This document shows, piece by piece, positions 42,474-51,192 of a stretch of 64,000 nt of DNA. Under the pieces are notes generated by a model, which worked only from the letters and a program-made list of their open reading frames with translations, did no database searches and was not told the origin of the DNA. This stretch comes from Candidatus Bipolaricaulota bacterium. Its GTDB lineage: Bacteria > Bipolaricaulota > Bipolaricaulia > UBA7950 > UBA9294. Both the position numbers and the translations under genes were made by a program. Within the stretch, counting starts at the first letter, position 1, and every line of letters begins with the position of its first letter. The stretch lies in the NCBI GenBank assembly GCA_028277345.1, contig JANQGM010000025.1, forward strand, positions 17,075 through 81,074. The letters are read 5' to 3'.

Positions 42474-43679
42474 TCAAACATGGCGCAACGCGCGCACAAT
42501 CCGGGTGCTTGCTCCCCGAGATGCCGGGGCAATGACGGCAATAAATGTCGTGAGCCAGGTAACGCAAAGAGGGATGAGGATGGAGTCTGCCTGTAAGAGC
42601 AAACGTATCTTCTGAGGTTCGGCGATTCCTGGAAACTGCCAATGGGGACCGATCCAGCCGATTATTGAACTCAGCCCCAACCCTAGGGCGCAGCCGGCGA
42701 TGGAACCCAGAAGGCCAAGCAACGCACCTTCAGTAAGAAGCGTGAATAGAACACGTCGTTGAGGGGTTCCAATGGCTCGCAATGTGCCGACTTCCCGAGT
42801 TCTCTCCAGAAATGAGAGGGTGACGATCTGAAGAATGCTGAAGAAGCCGAGCAGTATGAGACCGCTTCGTGCAAGAGAACGGATGGCATGGAAGAAGGTT
42901 TGCGTGTCCGCGAATTCGCTTGAGAGTTCGTCCCATCGTATAGGAAACAGGTCTAGACCGATTTGTTCGACAGCCCTCAAGATGTCTTTTCGTACGGTTT
43001 CGATCTCAGCGTGCGGCTTCAGATGTATCGACAGTGCGTTCACACCATCGATGCGCAAGAGCAACTGTGCCAGTGGAAGAGGCATGAGAGCTGCGAACAT
43101 ATCGGCTTCACTGTCGAAGAATCTCACGATCCCTACAATGGATACCGTGATGGCGTTCATCGCTCCATCGAGGGAAAGCGCGGCGATGTTGATGCGATCG
43201 CCAACAGTTACTTGAAGCTGCTCGGCTAGCCCTTGGCCGACCAGGATCTCCCTGGCCTCTTTGGATGAAATATGATCGCCGACGACGAGGCGGGTGCCCG
43301 CAAGATCAGTTGGATCATCCAGTGTTTGGGCAATCATCATCGTCGAACGTTCCTGGTGTCCGATCAGTCCAGATACATCGAGAGATCGAGACCAATGGGC
43401 GATATCCGAGTTTGCGGCGAGCATCTGTTCGATCCGTTCCACCGTTTTCGAAGACATCATGACGCGAGCCGGATCTGCCGTTCGCTGGTTCCAGTAGTCG
43501 GTTGGGGCGAGCTGCATGTGACCGGAGACGCTGGTGAGCGCATCTTCGAACCCTTGCAGACTGCCATTGACAAAACCATCGACGAGGACAAGCACGGCGG
43601 CACAAGCAGCGATGACACTCAGTGAGAGTATCGTCCGTCGACGGTTCCTCCAGAGATTGCGTATGGGGATTAGAAACAT
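42474..43679 (-). CDS. FtsX-like ABC permease 2, cassette B
   Basis: A 401-residue MacB/LolC-type permease. N-terminal helix RRTILSLSVIAACAAVLVLV, a large extracytoplasmic domain, then three C-terminal helices after [20 protein letters not shown]. The start at 43679 is chosen for CTAGGGAGA upstream. It lacks the GxGWMxPG segment shared by cassette A permeases and has IGWIGPHWQFPG instead, so the transported cargo may differ. Confidence 0.93.
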   Translation of the reverse strand: MFLIPIRNLWRNRRRTILSLSVIAACAAVLVLVDGFVNGSLQGFEDALTSVSGHMQLAPTDYWNQRTADPARVMMSSKTVERIEQMLAANSDIAHWSRSLDVSGLIGHQERSTMMIAQTLDDPTDLAGTRLVVGDHISSKEAREILVGQGLAEQLQVTVGDRINIAALSLDGAMNAITVSIVGIVRFFDSEADMFAALMPLPLAQLLLRIDGVNALSIHLKPHAEIETVRKDILRAVEQIGLDLFPIRWDELSSEFADTQTFFHAIRSLARSGLILLGFFSILQIVTLSFLERTREVGTLRAIGTPQRRVLFTLLTEGALLGLLGSIAGCALGLGLSSIIGWIGPHWQFPGIAEPQKIRLLLQADSILIPLCVTWLTTFIAVIAPASRGASTRIVRALRHV

Positions 43680-43689
43680 GGTTTTCTCC

Positions 43690-44898
43690 CTAGGTTGTTC
43701 GAAGCGCGTCAACGATGGGTTTCCGGGTGACACTTACGGCAGGAAACCAGGCGGAAAGCAGAGTCGAGCAGAGTGCGATAAGGCTCGGCAAGATGGCGTG
43801 CGAGAGGCGTGGCATGATGCGAATCGCCGTTGGGTCGATCTCTCCCGGTATCCTCCAAAGGATGTTTGCTCCATTCATGATCGCTGTGAGTCCATAGCCA
43901 AGACACACACCGAGGCCTGCCCCAAGCAACGCGAACAACGCGGCCTCCATCAACAACTGTCGAAAGATCTGACCTCGCTGTGTTCCGATGGCGCGCGTTG
44001 TTCCGAATTCTCTCGTCCTTTCGAGGAACGACATGGTTAGAACCTCGAGAATGACGAAGAATACGAGCAGGCCGATGGCTGTCCCAACGGCTCCGAGAAT
44101 GAACCGAAACAGCTTGCGTGTCTGATGAAACTCTGGCGAGAGTTCGTCCCAGCGTTTGAGTGCGAGATTCTCTCGGATCAGAGGAAGTTGTTCCCTCAAT
44201 AGCCCGGCCACCGTGTCTGCCGCTTCGAGATTCGTGAGCGCGACGACGAGCTTGTCAATTCCGGAAGTTCGCAGCAGGTCACGAGCTGTTGCCTGTGTGA
44301 ACAATACCGTGAAGGCTTCATCGGTCTCCGTCGGCATTCGCATGGTGCCGATAATCTGTAAGCGAATGGTGTTGAACGCCCCCCGGGCCGTCGTTGCAAG
44401 CAGTGTGACCGTGTCGCCGATTTCCATTCCATAGGCCTCTGCGAGCAGATGTCCAACCAACAGGCTCTTCGTATCCTCTGGGCCCAGATCTCGTCCGCGC
44501 AAGACGCGGTACGAGGAAAACGTGGATCTCTCCGGCTCGATGCCCAAGCCGAAAACGATCTGCGAGGCCCGTCCGAATTTCATCTGAGCCTGTATTTCGA
44601 TTTGTCCGGATACAGACGTGACCTGAGGGATCGTTGCGAGGAGGGCTTCCACATTCGAGCGCTCCGCTGGAGTGATTAGATACTCGCGAGGGGGGGCGGT
44701 TTTGCTCCAAAACCCTTCATCCCCGATCTGAAGTCCGCCCACATACTGTACGATCGCATTGCGCACCGACCCATTGATGAAGCTAACGAAGCCGCCCAGT
44801 GAGAACAGGATGGCTGTCCCGAGAACGATCAACGTGATGCTCAGCAGCGTTCGTCGGCGATTGCGGAATGCGCTTCGGAGTGAGATACGGAACATCAT
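43690..44898 (-). CDS. FtsX-like ABC permease 1, cassette B
   Basis: A 402-residue MacB/LolC-type permease with the same layout as its cassette A counterpart: RRTLLSITLIVLGTAILFSL as first helix, extracytoplasmic domain, coupling segment [19 protein letters not shown] and three C-terminal helices. Its ATG overlaps the ATPase stop codon (ATGA), so the two are translated together. A second ATG follows at 44895. Confidence 0.93.
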   Translation of the reverse strand: MMFRISLRSAFRNRRRTLLSITLIVLGTAILFSLGGFVSFINGSVRNAIVQYVGGLQIGDEGFWSKTAPPREYLITPAERSNVEALLATIPQVTSVSGQIEIQAQMKFGRASQIVFGLGIEPERSTFSSYRVLRGRDLGPEDTKSLLVGHLLAEAYGMEIGDTVTLLATTARGAFNTIRLQIIGTMRMPTETDEAFTVLFTQATARDLLRTSGIDKLVVALTNLEAADTVAGLLREQLPLIRENLALKRWDELSPEFHQTRKLFRFILGAVGTAIGLLVFFVILEVLTMSFLERTREFGTTRAIGTQRGQIFRQLLMEAALFALLGAGLGVCLGYGLTAIMNGANILWRIPGEIDPTAIRIMPRLSHAILPSLIALCSTLLSAWFPAVSVTRKPIVDALRTT

Positions 44899-45611
44899 GA
44901 AGGCACCTGTTCGGAGAGCAACCCGTCGCGCAGATCGACGACGCGCGTAGCGAATGCACTGACCTCAGGATCGTGGGTGACCACCAGGAAGCTGACCCGT
45001 CGTTCTGTATTGAGTTCCTGGATGATCCGGAGCACACGATCCGTTGTCTCTGCGTCGAGGTTTCCAGTGGGCTCGTCGGCCAAGACGATGGCCGCTTCGG
45101 TCACGAGTGCGCGCGCGAGCGCGACCCGTTGCTGTTGTCCGCCCGACATCTGTTGGGGTCTGCGCTTCGCGAGTTCGGACAATCCGACCAACTCCAACCA
45201 TTCGCCCACCCGTCGTTGTCGCTCCTTTGGAGTAATTCGCTGAAGCAGCAGAGGATATTCGATGTTCTCATACGCGCTCAGTACGGGGATCAGGTTGAAT
45301 GCTTGAAAGACAAGGCCGAGCTTCTCCAAGCGGAGTTTTGCCAATGTGCGCTCGTTTAGCGTGCTGGCCTTGTCGCCGCCAATCCAAACATCGCCATGGG
45401 TTGGCTGGTCGATGCACGAAAGGACATTGAGAAGGGTTGATTTTCCGGAACCGGAAGGTCCTCGAATGGCGACAAAGTCTGCTTGGTGGACGCGAAAATC
45501 GATACCTCTCAAGGCATGAATCGTTTCGCCGCCCGTCTCATAGGTCTTCCGGACGTCGCGCGTTTCCAGCACCGGGGGAGGCGCTGAAGGTGCGGCTTGC
45601 TTGTTCTGCAT
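44895..45611 (-). CDS. ABC transporter ATP-binding protein (MacB/LolD type), cassette B
   Basis: A 238-residue ATPase. Walker A GPSGSGKSTLLN, signature [15 protein letters not shown] (Met replaces the usual Leu), Walker [13 protein letters not shown]. It shares the block [20 protein letters not shown] with the cassette A ATPase (same positions). GAGAGGAGA precedes the ATG. It follows the MerR gene by 33 bases and couples to the first permease by ATGA overlap. Confidence 0.95.
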   Translation of the reverse strand: MQNKQAAPSAPPPVLETRDVRKTYETGGETIHALRGIDFRVHQADFVAIRGPSGSGKSTLLNVLSCIDQPTHGDVWIGGDKASTLNERTLAKLRLEKLGLVFQAFNLIPVLSAYENIEYPLLLQRITPKERQRRVGEWLELVGLSELAKRRPQQMSGGQQQRVALARALVTEAAIVLADEPTGNLDAETTDRVLRIIQELNTERRVSFLVVTHDPEVSAFATRVVDLRDGLLSEQVPS

Positions 45612-45644
45612 AGCATCTCCTCTCTCGGCAGAGACGGAGGGGGG

Positions 45645-46502
45645 CTATGCGCTTGGACGCGAAATCGGAAGTTGTATTTCCGTGATGGCGTCCTCAGGAT
45701 CTTTGGTGAGCATGTGCTTCATGGATGCAGGGACTGGAAGTCCGGCGTCTACATAGCGAAGGTACACCCAGCGTGTGGGAACGTGAACGCGAAACCCATG
45801 CGAGAGTATCCAAACGATGAGCCGCCAGTAGGTCCGGCCAAGATCCTCATCCGCGCCGTGGTGGATGATCGACGCCACACGTACAGCTGGGAGTGTATGG
45901 ATGCAAACCGGCTCTGGGGCCTCTATCACTCCAACGATGGGAATCGATACTTCGATGTCCACATTCTCCTCACGAAAGTCAGCGTCGTGATTCAGGGAGA
46001 TGGGGGGACCGGCCACTCGTGCCTTGGAATTCTCTAGGCGTCTTGTCAAGCTCTCCCACAAGCCAATCTGGTCAAACGCGGTAGGAACGGTTCGTCGGAT
46101 GGATGCGACAAGAAGGGGTTCCACATCCTTTTGAACGACATCAAACGTTGGGCAACATCCGCCATTGACCTGCTCCTGATGGGTCTCCAGCACACTCAGC
46201 CGGTCCCTCGCCTGGTCAATCTCATCCCTCAATTCGGCTTGCTTCAGCTTCAGCATGCCGCGAATTTGGTCAGAGGATGGATCGCTGGCGAGAAACTCCC
46301 GGATCTCATTCAGTGACAGGCCAAGATCCTTGAGTGCGAGAATCTTCTGTACACGAACAATCTGCTCTGGAGAGTACATGCGATAGCCGGAATCCGGATC
46401 AACGTGAACGGGTGTCAAAAGTCCGATTTCATCGTAATAGCGAAGCGTCTTTACTGGGACGCGGCTCATACGCGAAAACTCGCCGATCATGTACATATCC
46501 AT
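45645..46502 (-). CDS. MerR family regulator with GyrI-like effector domain (BmrR type)
   Basis: A 285-residue protein. Residues 4-75 form the MerR winged helix (MIGEFSRMSRVPVKTLRYYD, PDSGYRMYSPEQ), followed by a coiled-coil dimer helix (about 78-115) and a GyrI-like ligand-binding domain from about 125 to the end, as in BmrR. BmrR-type proteins bind lipophilic or cationic drugs and activate exporters. Its promoter has the 19-base spacer diagnostic for MerR activation and a perfect dyad, and the ABC-FtsX-FtsX-LolA genes follow directly, so it most likely controls that exporter. Confidence 0.92.
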   Translation of the reverse strand: MDMYMIGEFSRMSRVPVKTLRYYDEIGLLTPVHVDPDSGYRMYSPEQIVRVQKILALKDLGLSLNEIREFLASDPSSDQIRGMLKLKQAELRDEIDQARDRLSVLETHQEQVNGGCCPTFDVVQKDVEPLLVASIRRTVPTAFDQIGLWESLTRRLENSKARVAGPPISLNHDADFREENVDIEVSIPIVGVIEAPEPVCIHTLPAVRVASIIHHGADEDLGRTYWRLIVWILSHGFRVHVPTRWVYLRYVDAGLPVPASMKHMLTKDPEDAITEIQLPISRPSA

Positions 46503-46535
46503 GCTCCAATCATACTCCGTCTTTGCCGATGCCTA

Positions 46536-46566
46536 GGTGTAAGCCCTCCAGCGACTGGAGGGTCAA
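46536..46566 (-). promoter_or_regulatory. MerR-type promoter and operator of cassette B
   Basis: On the minus strand TTGACC (46561-46566) and TACACC (46536-46541) are separated by 19 bases. The spacer region carries the perfect dyad CCCTCCAG-3 nt-CTGGAGGG (46544-46562). The over-long spacer with a central dyad is the hallmark of MerR-activated promoters. Confidence 0.85.
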
Positions 46567-46796
46567 GGACGATACGTGCGGCGCCTTCTCTCGCGCTGAG
46601 TGCTGGCTGCTTCTCCCCCCAGCACAAGGCTGTTTTCGTGCCCGATCTCCCGGTTGGCGATCGGACGGCAAGGCGCCCTCTGTGACGCATACAGAACGAT
46701 GCTCCCGGTTTCGTCGCGGGACTTATGATGCGGGACGAGTTGACAGTACCGATCGAAATGATGACGTATCCTCTGCGAGGGGCGGGTTCTTCAGCG

Positions 46797-46831
46797 GAAA
46801 AAGAAGAAGGCCGCAAAGAATCGCGGCCTTC
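46797..46831 (-). terminator. Intrinsic terminator of the TipA-like regulator gene
   Basis: GAAGGCCGC/GCGGCCTTC forms a 9-bp stem with an 8-base loop; on the minus strand it is followed by TTCTTTTTC. It lies 31 bases after the stop codon at 46862. Confidence 0.85.
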
Positions 46832-46861
46832 CCTTCAAGGCGTTCACGCATGCTGGTGCGT

Positions 46862-47650
46862 TTACGGATTCGTGCCGGAGGAGTTGTCCGGCTCTAACAC
46901 ACGATTGGCGTAGCAAGCCATCGCCTTCTGCAGAAATTCGGGCAGCCCGACGGCGATCTTTTCGTAATGAGCGCGAAACTCCGGATGCTCGACGTACAGC
47001 GTTCCCAGTCCACGGTAGATCTCGACCGTGGGCTGATAGAAGACGGTGATCGTGGCGTAGTGCCGCGCGATCAGCGCCTGGACCTCAGGGTCATCGGGCG
47101 CTCGATCGAGCAACGCGGCCAAGCCTCGATTGACGGCGTCCGTCTCCTCGCGAAAGGCCGCCCAGGCTTCCGGGCTCATGGATCGGGCGCGATGCTCGGA
47201 GGCGGCGACGGCGCCTTCTCCATATTGAGCGACAGCTTCGGCGCGAACGGTCTGCCGCCGTTCGGGTGAGAATCCGGCATACAGCTCTTTGTCGGTAATG
47301 GACATGTTGGAATCCTCCAATCGGTTTAGGGTCTTGTCGATGGTGACGAGGAGATGTCGACTCCGTTCCATCCGCGCTTCCAGCCGGGCCCGATGCTGGC
47401 GAAGCGCGTTGGCAAGGTCGAAGTTGGGATCGTCGAGAATCAGACCGATCTCGGCCAACGGAACGTCCATCTCGCGGTACAGGAGAATTTGCTGCAAGCG
47501 GAACAGCTCCTTCTCGCCGTACAGGCGATAACCGGCGTCCGTTCTCGATGCCGGAGATAGCAAAGCGATCTCGTCGTAATAGTGCAGGGTTCGCACGCTG
47601 ATTCCAGCCAACTGGGCCAGCTGTCGAACTGTGTATCTCGTCGTCTTCAT
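46862..47650 (-). CDS. MerR family regulator with TipAS antibiotic-recognition domain
   Basis: A 262-residue TipAL-like protein. The MerR winged helix covers residues 5-75 (YTVRQLAQLAGISVRTLHYY, SRTDAGYRLYGEKELFRLQQ), then a coiled coil and a C-terminal all-helical TipAS domain (YAGFSPERRQTVRAEAV, EAWAAFREETDAVNRGLAAL, PTVEIYRGLGTLYVEHPEFR). TipAS domains bind thiopeptides and other drugs. The start at 47650 fits the family; a -10 ends 6 bases before it and there is no Shine-Dalgarno. It is a single-gene unit with its own terminator. Confidence 0.93.
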   Translation of the reverse strand: MKTTRYTVRQLAQLAGISVRTLHYYDEIALLSPASRTDAGYRLYGEKELFRLQQILLYREMDVPLAEIGLILDDPNFDLANALRQHRARLEARMERSRHLLVTIDKTLNRLEDSNMSITDKELYAGFSPERRQTVRAEAVAQYGEGAVAASEHRARSMSPEAWAAFREETDAVNRGLAALLDRAPDDPEVQALIARHYATITVFYQPTVEIYRGLGTLYVEHPEFRAHYEKIAVGLPEFLQKAMACYANRVLEPDNSSGTNP

Positions 47651-47656
47651 AGGGCC

Positions 47657-47687
47657 AGTATGAACCATGACGCCGCGTCAAGGTCAA
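47657..47687 (-). promoter_or_regulatory. MerR-type promoter of the TipA-like gene (leaderless)
   Basis: On the minus strand TTGACC (47682-47687) and CATACT (47657-47662) are separated by 19 bases with the central dyad TGACGC-G-GCGTCA. The ATG at 47650 begins 6 bases after the -10, so the mRNA should start at or next to the start codon. Autoactivation is expected. Confidence 0.75.
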
Positions 47688-47728
47688 GTGGAAGCGGCAG
47701 ATTCCACTATGGAGGGGGAGGGGTGAGT

Positions 47729-48952
47729 CTAGCTCAACGCCGAGAGAAGACGGTGGAGCGCGTGAGCGGCCTCGGCCAGCTTCGCGCAGTCCACCAAATT
47801 CGGATGGTCCTTCGGCGTGTGCGTGATCTCCTGGCAGAGCCAGTCGAAGTTGGTGGAGGTGAGGGCAATGGCGGGGCGCCCAGCCATCGTGAACATCGAA
47901 TGATCGCCCTGTGCCCAGGGTGCGCCAGGCACCAAACCTGGGGCCGCGGAGAAGGTCTGATTGGCGAGCGACTCCAAGGATGGGTCGCAGTTGTAGAACG
48001 AATAAGCGATGTCCGCCTCGTTGTGTCCGGCGCCATCGAGGTTGATCACGAGGTCGATATCCTGCATCCGGGCGCCAACCTGTGAGAGGTAGAGCATCTG
48101 TCCGGGCACGGCATAGTAGTCTTCGCCATTGAACGCGACGAGCTCGATTCGCTTGCTTCCATCGTATCCGGACAACATCTCTGCCAGGGCTAGTAAAACG
48201 GCCACGCCAGTGGCGTTGTCCAAGGCTCCCGGCGTGTTTTTCTTCGCATCGATGTGGGCGCTAACCAACATCGTCGAACCTGTCGAGGGGCCGAGCGAGG
48301 CAACGGGATTGCATGCGGTCGACGGGATTCGTTTCGAATCGATCTGTAGGTGAACGAGTTGACCGGCGAAATCCAAGAGACGGGTTCCGTCGCGATCCTT
48401 CAGATAGGCGGTGGGGATGTCGAAGTCGCCGTCTTCGAACAACGGGAATGGATAGACGCTCCCCGCCGTTCCCGACGCCTTGCCGGTGGCGGCGATGATC
48501 GCGGCGGGACCTCTCTCTTCCAGCAAGGCGACAAGACGTTTGTGATGATCGGGATTGTAGAAGACAAATCCCTTGGGCATGATCGGCTCGGCGGCGATAT
48601 CGCCGTGGAGGAGCACGATCTTTCCAGAAAGCTCCATTGCGTCCAACGCATCGAAGGTCGAGGCGCAAACAAAGGGAGCGCGGACATCGCAAGGGAGAGA
48701 GTACGGGCCAACGTGCAAGGGGAAACCAGTATCGCCAACAACGAGTGCCGCTTCCCCGGCCTCCCATTCCAGGCATTCGAAGGGAGAACACATGGCCTGG
48801 AGTCCAGCGTGTTGGCAGACGTCCGTGAAGTAGTCGGTGGCGGCCCGGTTTCCCGGGCTGCCGACATGGCGGTTGCCGACCTCAAAGCACAAGGTCTCCA
48901 CATGGTGTTGGATTCTGGAGACGAGCTCTCTGTTGGCGCTGTTTTTACTCAT
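47729..48952 (-). CDS. M28 family zinc aminopeptidase
   Basis: A 407-residue metallopeptidase. Zinc and catalytic residues are seen in MLVSAHIDAKKN (His), PGALDNATGVAVL (bridging Asp), VAFNGEDYYA (Glu-Asp), VINLDGAGHN (Asp) and QGDHSMF (His). A PA-like insert (around 75-190) precedes the catalytic part. There is no signal peptide, so it is likely cytoplasmic. The start at 48952 has no Shine-Dalgarno; TACACT ends 7 bases before the ATG. Confidence 0.9.
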   Translation of the reverse strand: MSKNSANRELVSRIQHHVETLCFEVGNRHVGSPGNRAATDYFTDVCQHAGLQAMCSPFECLEWEAGEAALVVGDTGFPLHVGPYSLPCDVRAPFVCASTFDALDAMELSGKIVLLHGDIAAEPIMPKGFVFYNPDHHKRLVALLEERGPAAIIAATGKASGTAGSVYPFPLFEDGDFDIPTAYLKDRDGTRLLDFAGQLVHLQIDSKRIPSTACNPVASLGPSTGSTMLVSAHIDAKKNTPGALDNATGVAVLLALAEMLSGYDGSKRIELVAFNGEDYYAVPGQMLYLSQVGARMQDIDLVINLDGAGHNEADIAYSFYNCDPSLESLANQTFSAAPGLVPGAPWAQGDHSMFTMAGRPAIALTSTNFDWLCQEITHTPKDHPNLVDCAKLAEAAHALHRLLSALS

Positions 48953-48959
48953 CAACGCA

Positions 48960-48965
48960 AGTGTA
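48960..48965 (-). promoter_or_regulatory. -10 element 7 bases before the M28 peptidase ATG (leaderless)
   Basis: TACACT on the minus strand followed by TGCGTTG and the ATG at 48952; no Shine-Dalgarno, weak -35. Confidence 0.4.
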
Positions 48966-49021
48966 CACGACGACAAAGGGCCATCAGTGGCAGCCTGATT
49001 GAGCCGTACAGGGTGGCGGAG

Positions 49022-50389
49022 CTAGTCGAGCAACCGCAGGCCCTGCGTTGTGCGGATGTGAACGAGCAGATCAAACATCTTGGGCAACGAAACATCGGTG
49101 TCATAAGCGCTGATAACGACGCCATCCACCAGGTCAGGTGAATTCCCCATGGCCTTGAAGTTCCGTGATTCGAACATCCATTGGCCAACCGCAGATGCAG
49201 GGTCGAGTTGACGAAGATCGAGAAGAAACTGCGGTTCGGCGACTGCACAGAGGACGGACTCGTAACTTGTTGCAGACGGAACGGGAATGGGGATCTCCAT
49301 ATCCAGGAACCTGGTTTCTGAGTTCACGGCAGTGGCCGTTCCCTCGCAGGTTGAGAACCCGACGGCGATATAGCTTTCTCCGAAGAGCTGGCGGAGGTTT
49401 TCACCCAACGGCACGACGCTGGCTTCATCCCACGACAGCGCGATATGTCCATTGTGGGCATAGACGATCATCTTCGCCTCGTCTCCGAGTGTCTCGAGCC
49501 ACCACCGGACGTTTTCGGCCATCAAATGATCTCGATGGTTGAATGATCTTGAATACCAGCCCGCTTCATTGGGGATATTCTCGGAGTCAGGAATGTCGAA
49601 CTTCGTGCGTTGCTGCTCGATGGCCTCCGGAATTCGCTCCAGTAGGGTACGTTCGTAAGGTGTGATCGCCTCCACGTACAGAGGCAGATCGGCCAGGAGC
49701 CGTTCGGCGATCGAGCGGGCTAAGTCGAAGTACTCTTGCCGGAGATCCTCGTTGTTTCCCCAGACATGTTTGGCCTTTCTCGGCATTCGATCCATGTCGC
49801 GGGTCAGCTGTGCGTCAAGCACGTACCCCGTGCTGGCACGGGCTGAGAGAAGGACGGAGCGTGCCCACTCGAAGGCATAGTGAGGGGATTGATAATCGAT
49901 TCCCACGAGATGGACCTTCTCCCCATCGGTTGTGCTGTTGTGCGCGCGAACCCATTCAAGGAGATCGGAGAATTCCTCGCACTGATAGAACCAGAATCCA
50001 AGGCTCTCTCTTGCTGTGCTCAGGCCGCCGGCCCCCGATGTCACGAACCGGTCGGTGACCAATCCTCCACTCCAACCGGCCTCAACGGCAATCACAGTGA
50101 ATCCCATTTCTTCGACGAGGAACTTGATGATGCGGTGCTTCATCGTCACGAACTCGCTCGTTCCGTGGGTTTGCTCGCCGAGCCCGACGATGCGCGCGTC
50201 GCCGATCAATGCGCGCAGGGGTTCGAGATCGGTGTCATCCTCCACGGCGTCCGTCGTGAGAAAGGGGATGGCGGAATCCTGAACCCAGTGCAGAACGTCG
50301 GAGGAAACGGCGTAAACGACGGTCCAGGCGTGAAGCAGAGTGATACAGGAGAACAGGATGCAAAGGGCCTGTCGAGCGCGAGACAGCAC
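49022..50389 (-). CDS. Erythromycin esterase-like protein with signal peptide
   Basis: A 455-residue protein of the EreA/EreB-like family. Catalytic-region motifs are present: RIVGLGEQTHGTSEF (Glu and His), VIAVEAGWSG and IVYAHNGHIALSW. The N-terminus (residues 7-27, ALCILFSCITLLHAWTVVYA) is a signal peptide, so it is exported, unlike EreA itself. Family members hydrolyse macrolide lactones or have unknown succinoglycan-like roles; the drug activity cannot be assumed. The start is GTG at 50389, supported by GAGGAGG. Confidence 0.88.
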   Translation of the reverse strand: MLSRARQALCILFSCITLLHAWTVVYAVSSDVLHWVQDSAIPFLTTDAVEDDTDLEPLRALIGDARIVGLGEQTHGTSEFVTMKHRIIKFLVEEMGFTVIAVEAGWSGGLVTDRFVTSGAGGLSTARESLGFWFYQCEEFSDLLEWVRAHNSTTDGEKVHLVGIDYQSPHYAFEWARSVLLSARASTGYVLDAQLTRDMDRMPRKAKHVWGNNEDLRQEYFDLARSIAERLLADLPLYVEAITPYERTLLERIPEAIEQQRTKFDIPDSENIPNEAGWYSRSFNHRDHLMAENVRWWLETLGDEAKMIVYAHNGHIALSWDEASVVPLGENLRQLFGESYIAVGFSTCEGTATAVNSETRFLDMEIPIPVPSATSYESVLCAVAEPQFLLDLRQLDPASAVGQWMFESRNFKAMGNSPDLVDGVVISAYDTDVSLPKMFDLLVHIRTTQGLRLLD

Positions 50390-50516
50390 GATACCTCCTC
50401 AAGGACATTTGGTGTGATCTGGAGAGCAACTCTGCCAACATGCCGTGCGGACATGCTGAGGACAATCACAAGGGCATGAAATTCGGGAGGAATCGGCAGT
50501 TGAGCCGAATGTTAGA

Positions 50517-51062
50517 TTAGCTCTTAAAGATAAGGCTTCGATAGCGGCGCAGCTCTTCGATCGAGGCGCGAATATCCGAAGCCGCGCGATGGGCATAGTC
50601 TTTTTCTACCAGCGGAATGACACCGGGGTACCAGCGATAGGCGAGTTCATTGATGGTGCTCACATCGAGATTTCGATGACTCAGGTGCCCGTGCAGTTCC
50701 GGCATGTAGCGCATGAGAAACCGGCGATCCAGCAAGATGGAATTGCCGCAGAGCGGCGAGGACTTTCGATGGGTATGTTTGCGAATAAACGCCACCGTTT
50801 GCTGCTCGGCCTCGCGAAGCGAGATATCCGAGGCACGGGAAGCGTCCAGCAAACCGGAGTATTCGTACTGCTGCGCGCACCACGCGTCGATGCGGTGAAG
50901 CTCGTCCTCAGTGTGGTGAATGATGAGATCAGGACCTTCGTCAAGGATATTGAGATCCTTGTCCGTGACGATCGAGGCAATCTCCAGGATCACGCGCTTG
51001 GCGACACTTAGGCCTGTTGTTTCCAAGTCAATCCACACGAGGTTGCTGGCATCGCGCGACAT
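50517..51062 (-). CDS. orn: Oligoribonuclease
   Basis: A 181-residue DEDDh exonuclease that degrades dinucleotides, including pGpG from cyclic di-GMP breakdown. Motifs: LVWIDLETTGLSV (first Asp and Glu), NSILLDRRFLMRYMPEL (second Asp) and DYAHRAASDIRASIEELRRY (His and last Asp). Length and order match Orn. The start at 51062 has AAAGGATG upstream. Orn is typical of proteobacteria and actinobacteria; its presence next to a GGDEF protein in this window fits a working c-di-GMP cycle. Confidence 0.96.
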   Translation of the reverse strand: MSRDASNLVWIDLETTGLSVAKRVILEIASIVTDKDLNILDEGPDLIIHHTEDELHRIDAWCAQQYEYSGLLDASRASDISLREAEQQTVAFIRKHTHRKSSPLCGNSILLDRRFLMRYMPELHGHLSHRNLDVSTINELAYRWYPGVIPLVEKDYAHRAASDIRASIEELRRYRSLIFKS

Positions 51063-51192
51063 GGAGGACACATCCTTTCCGCCACACCTTACACAACGCG
51101 TTTCGGATGCACCAGATCGCATGGCCGCCATCCATCCGGTATTCTGACGAGACGTGCGCGTTGTCCGCGCCATGCGCAGAAGAGGAGAAGAG

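Larger units (their letters stand above)
46503..46861. other. Intergenic region between the two MerR-type genes
   Basis: Holds the promoter of the BmrR-like gene at its left side and the terminator of the TipA-like gene at its right side. The middle part (about 46570-46795) shows only frames without support. Confidence 0.6.
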
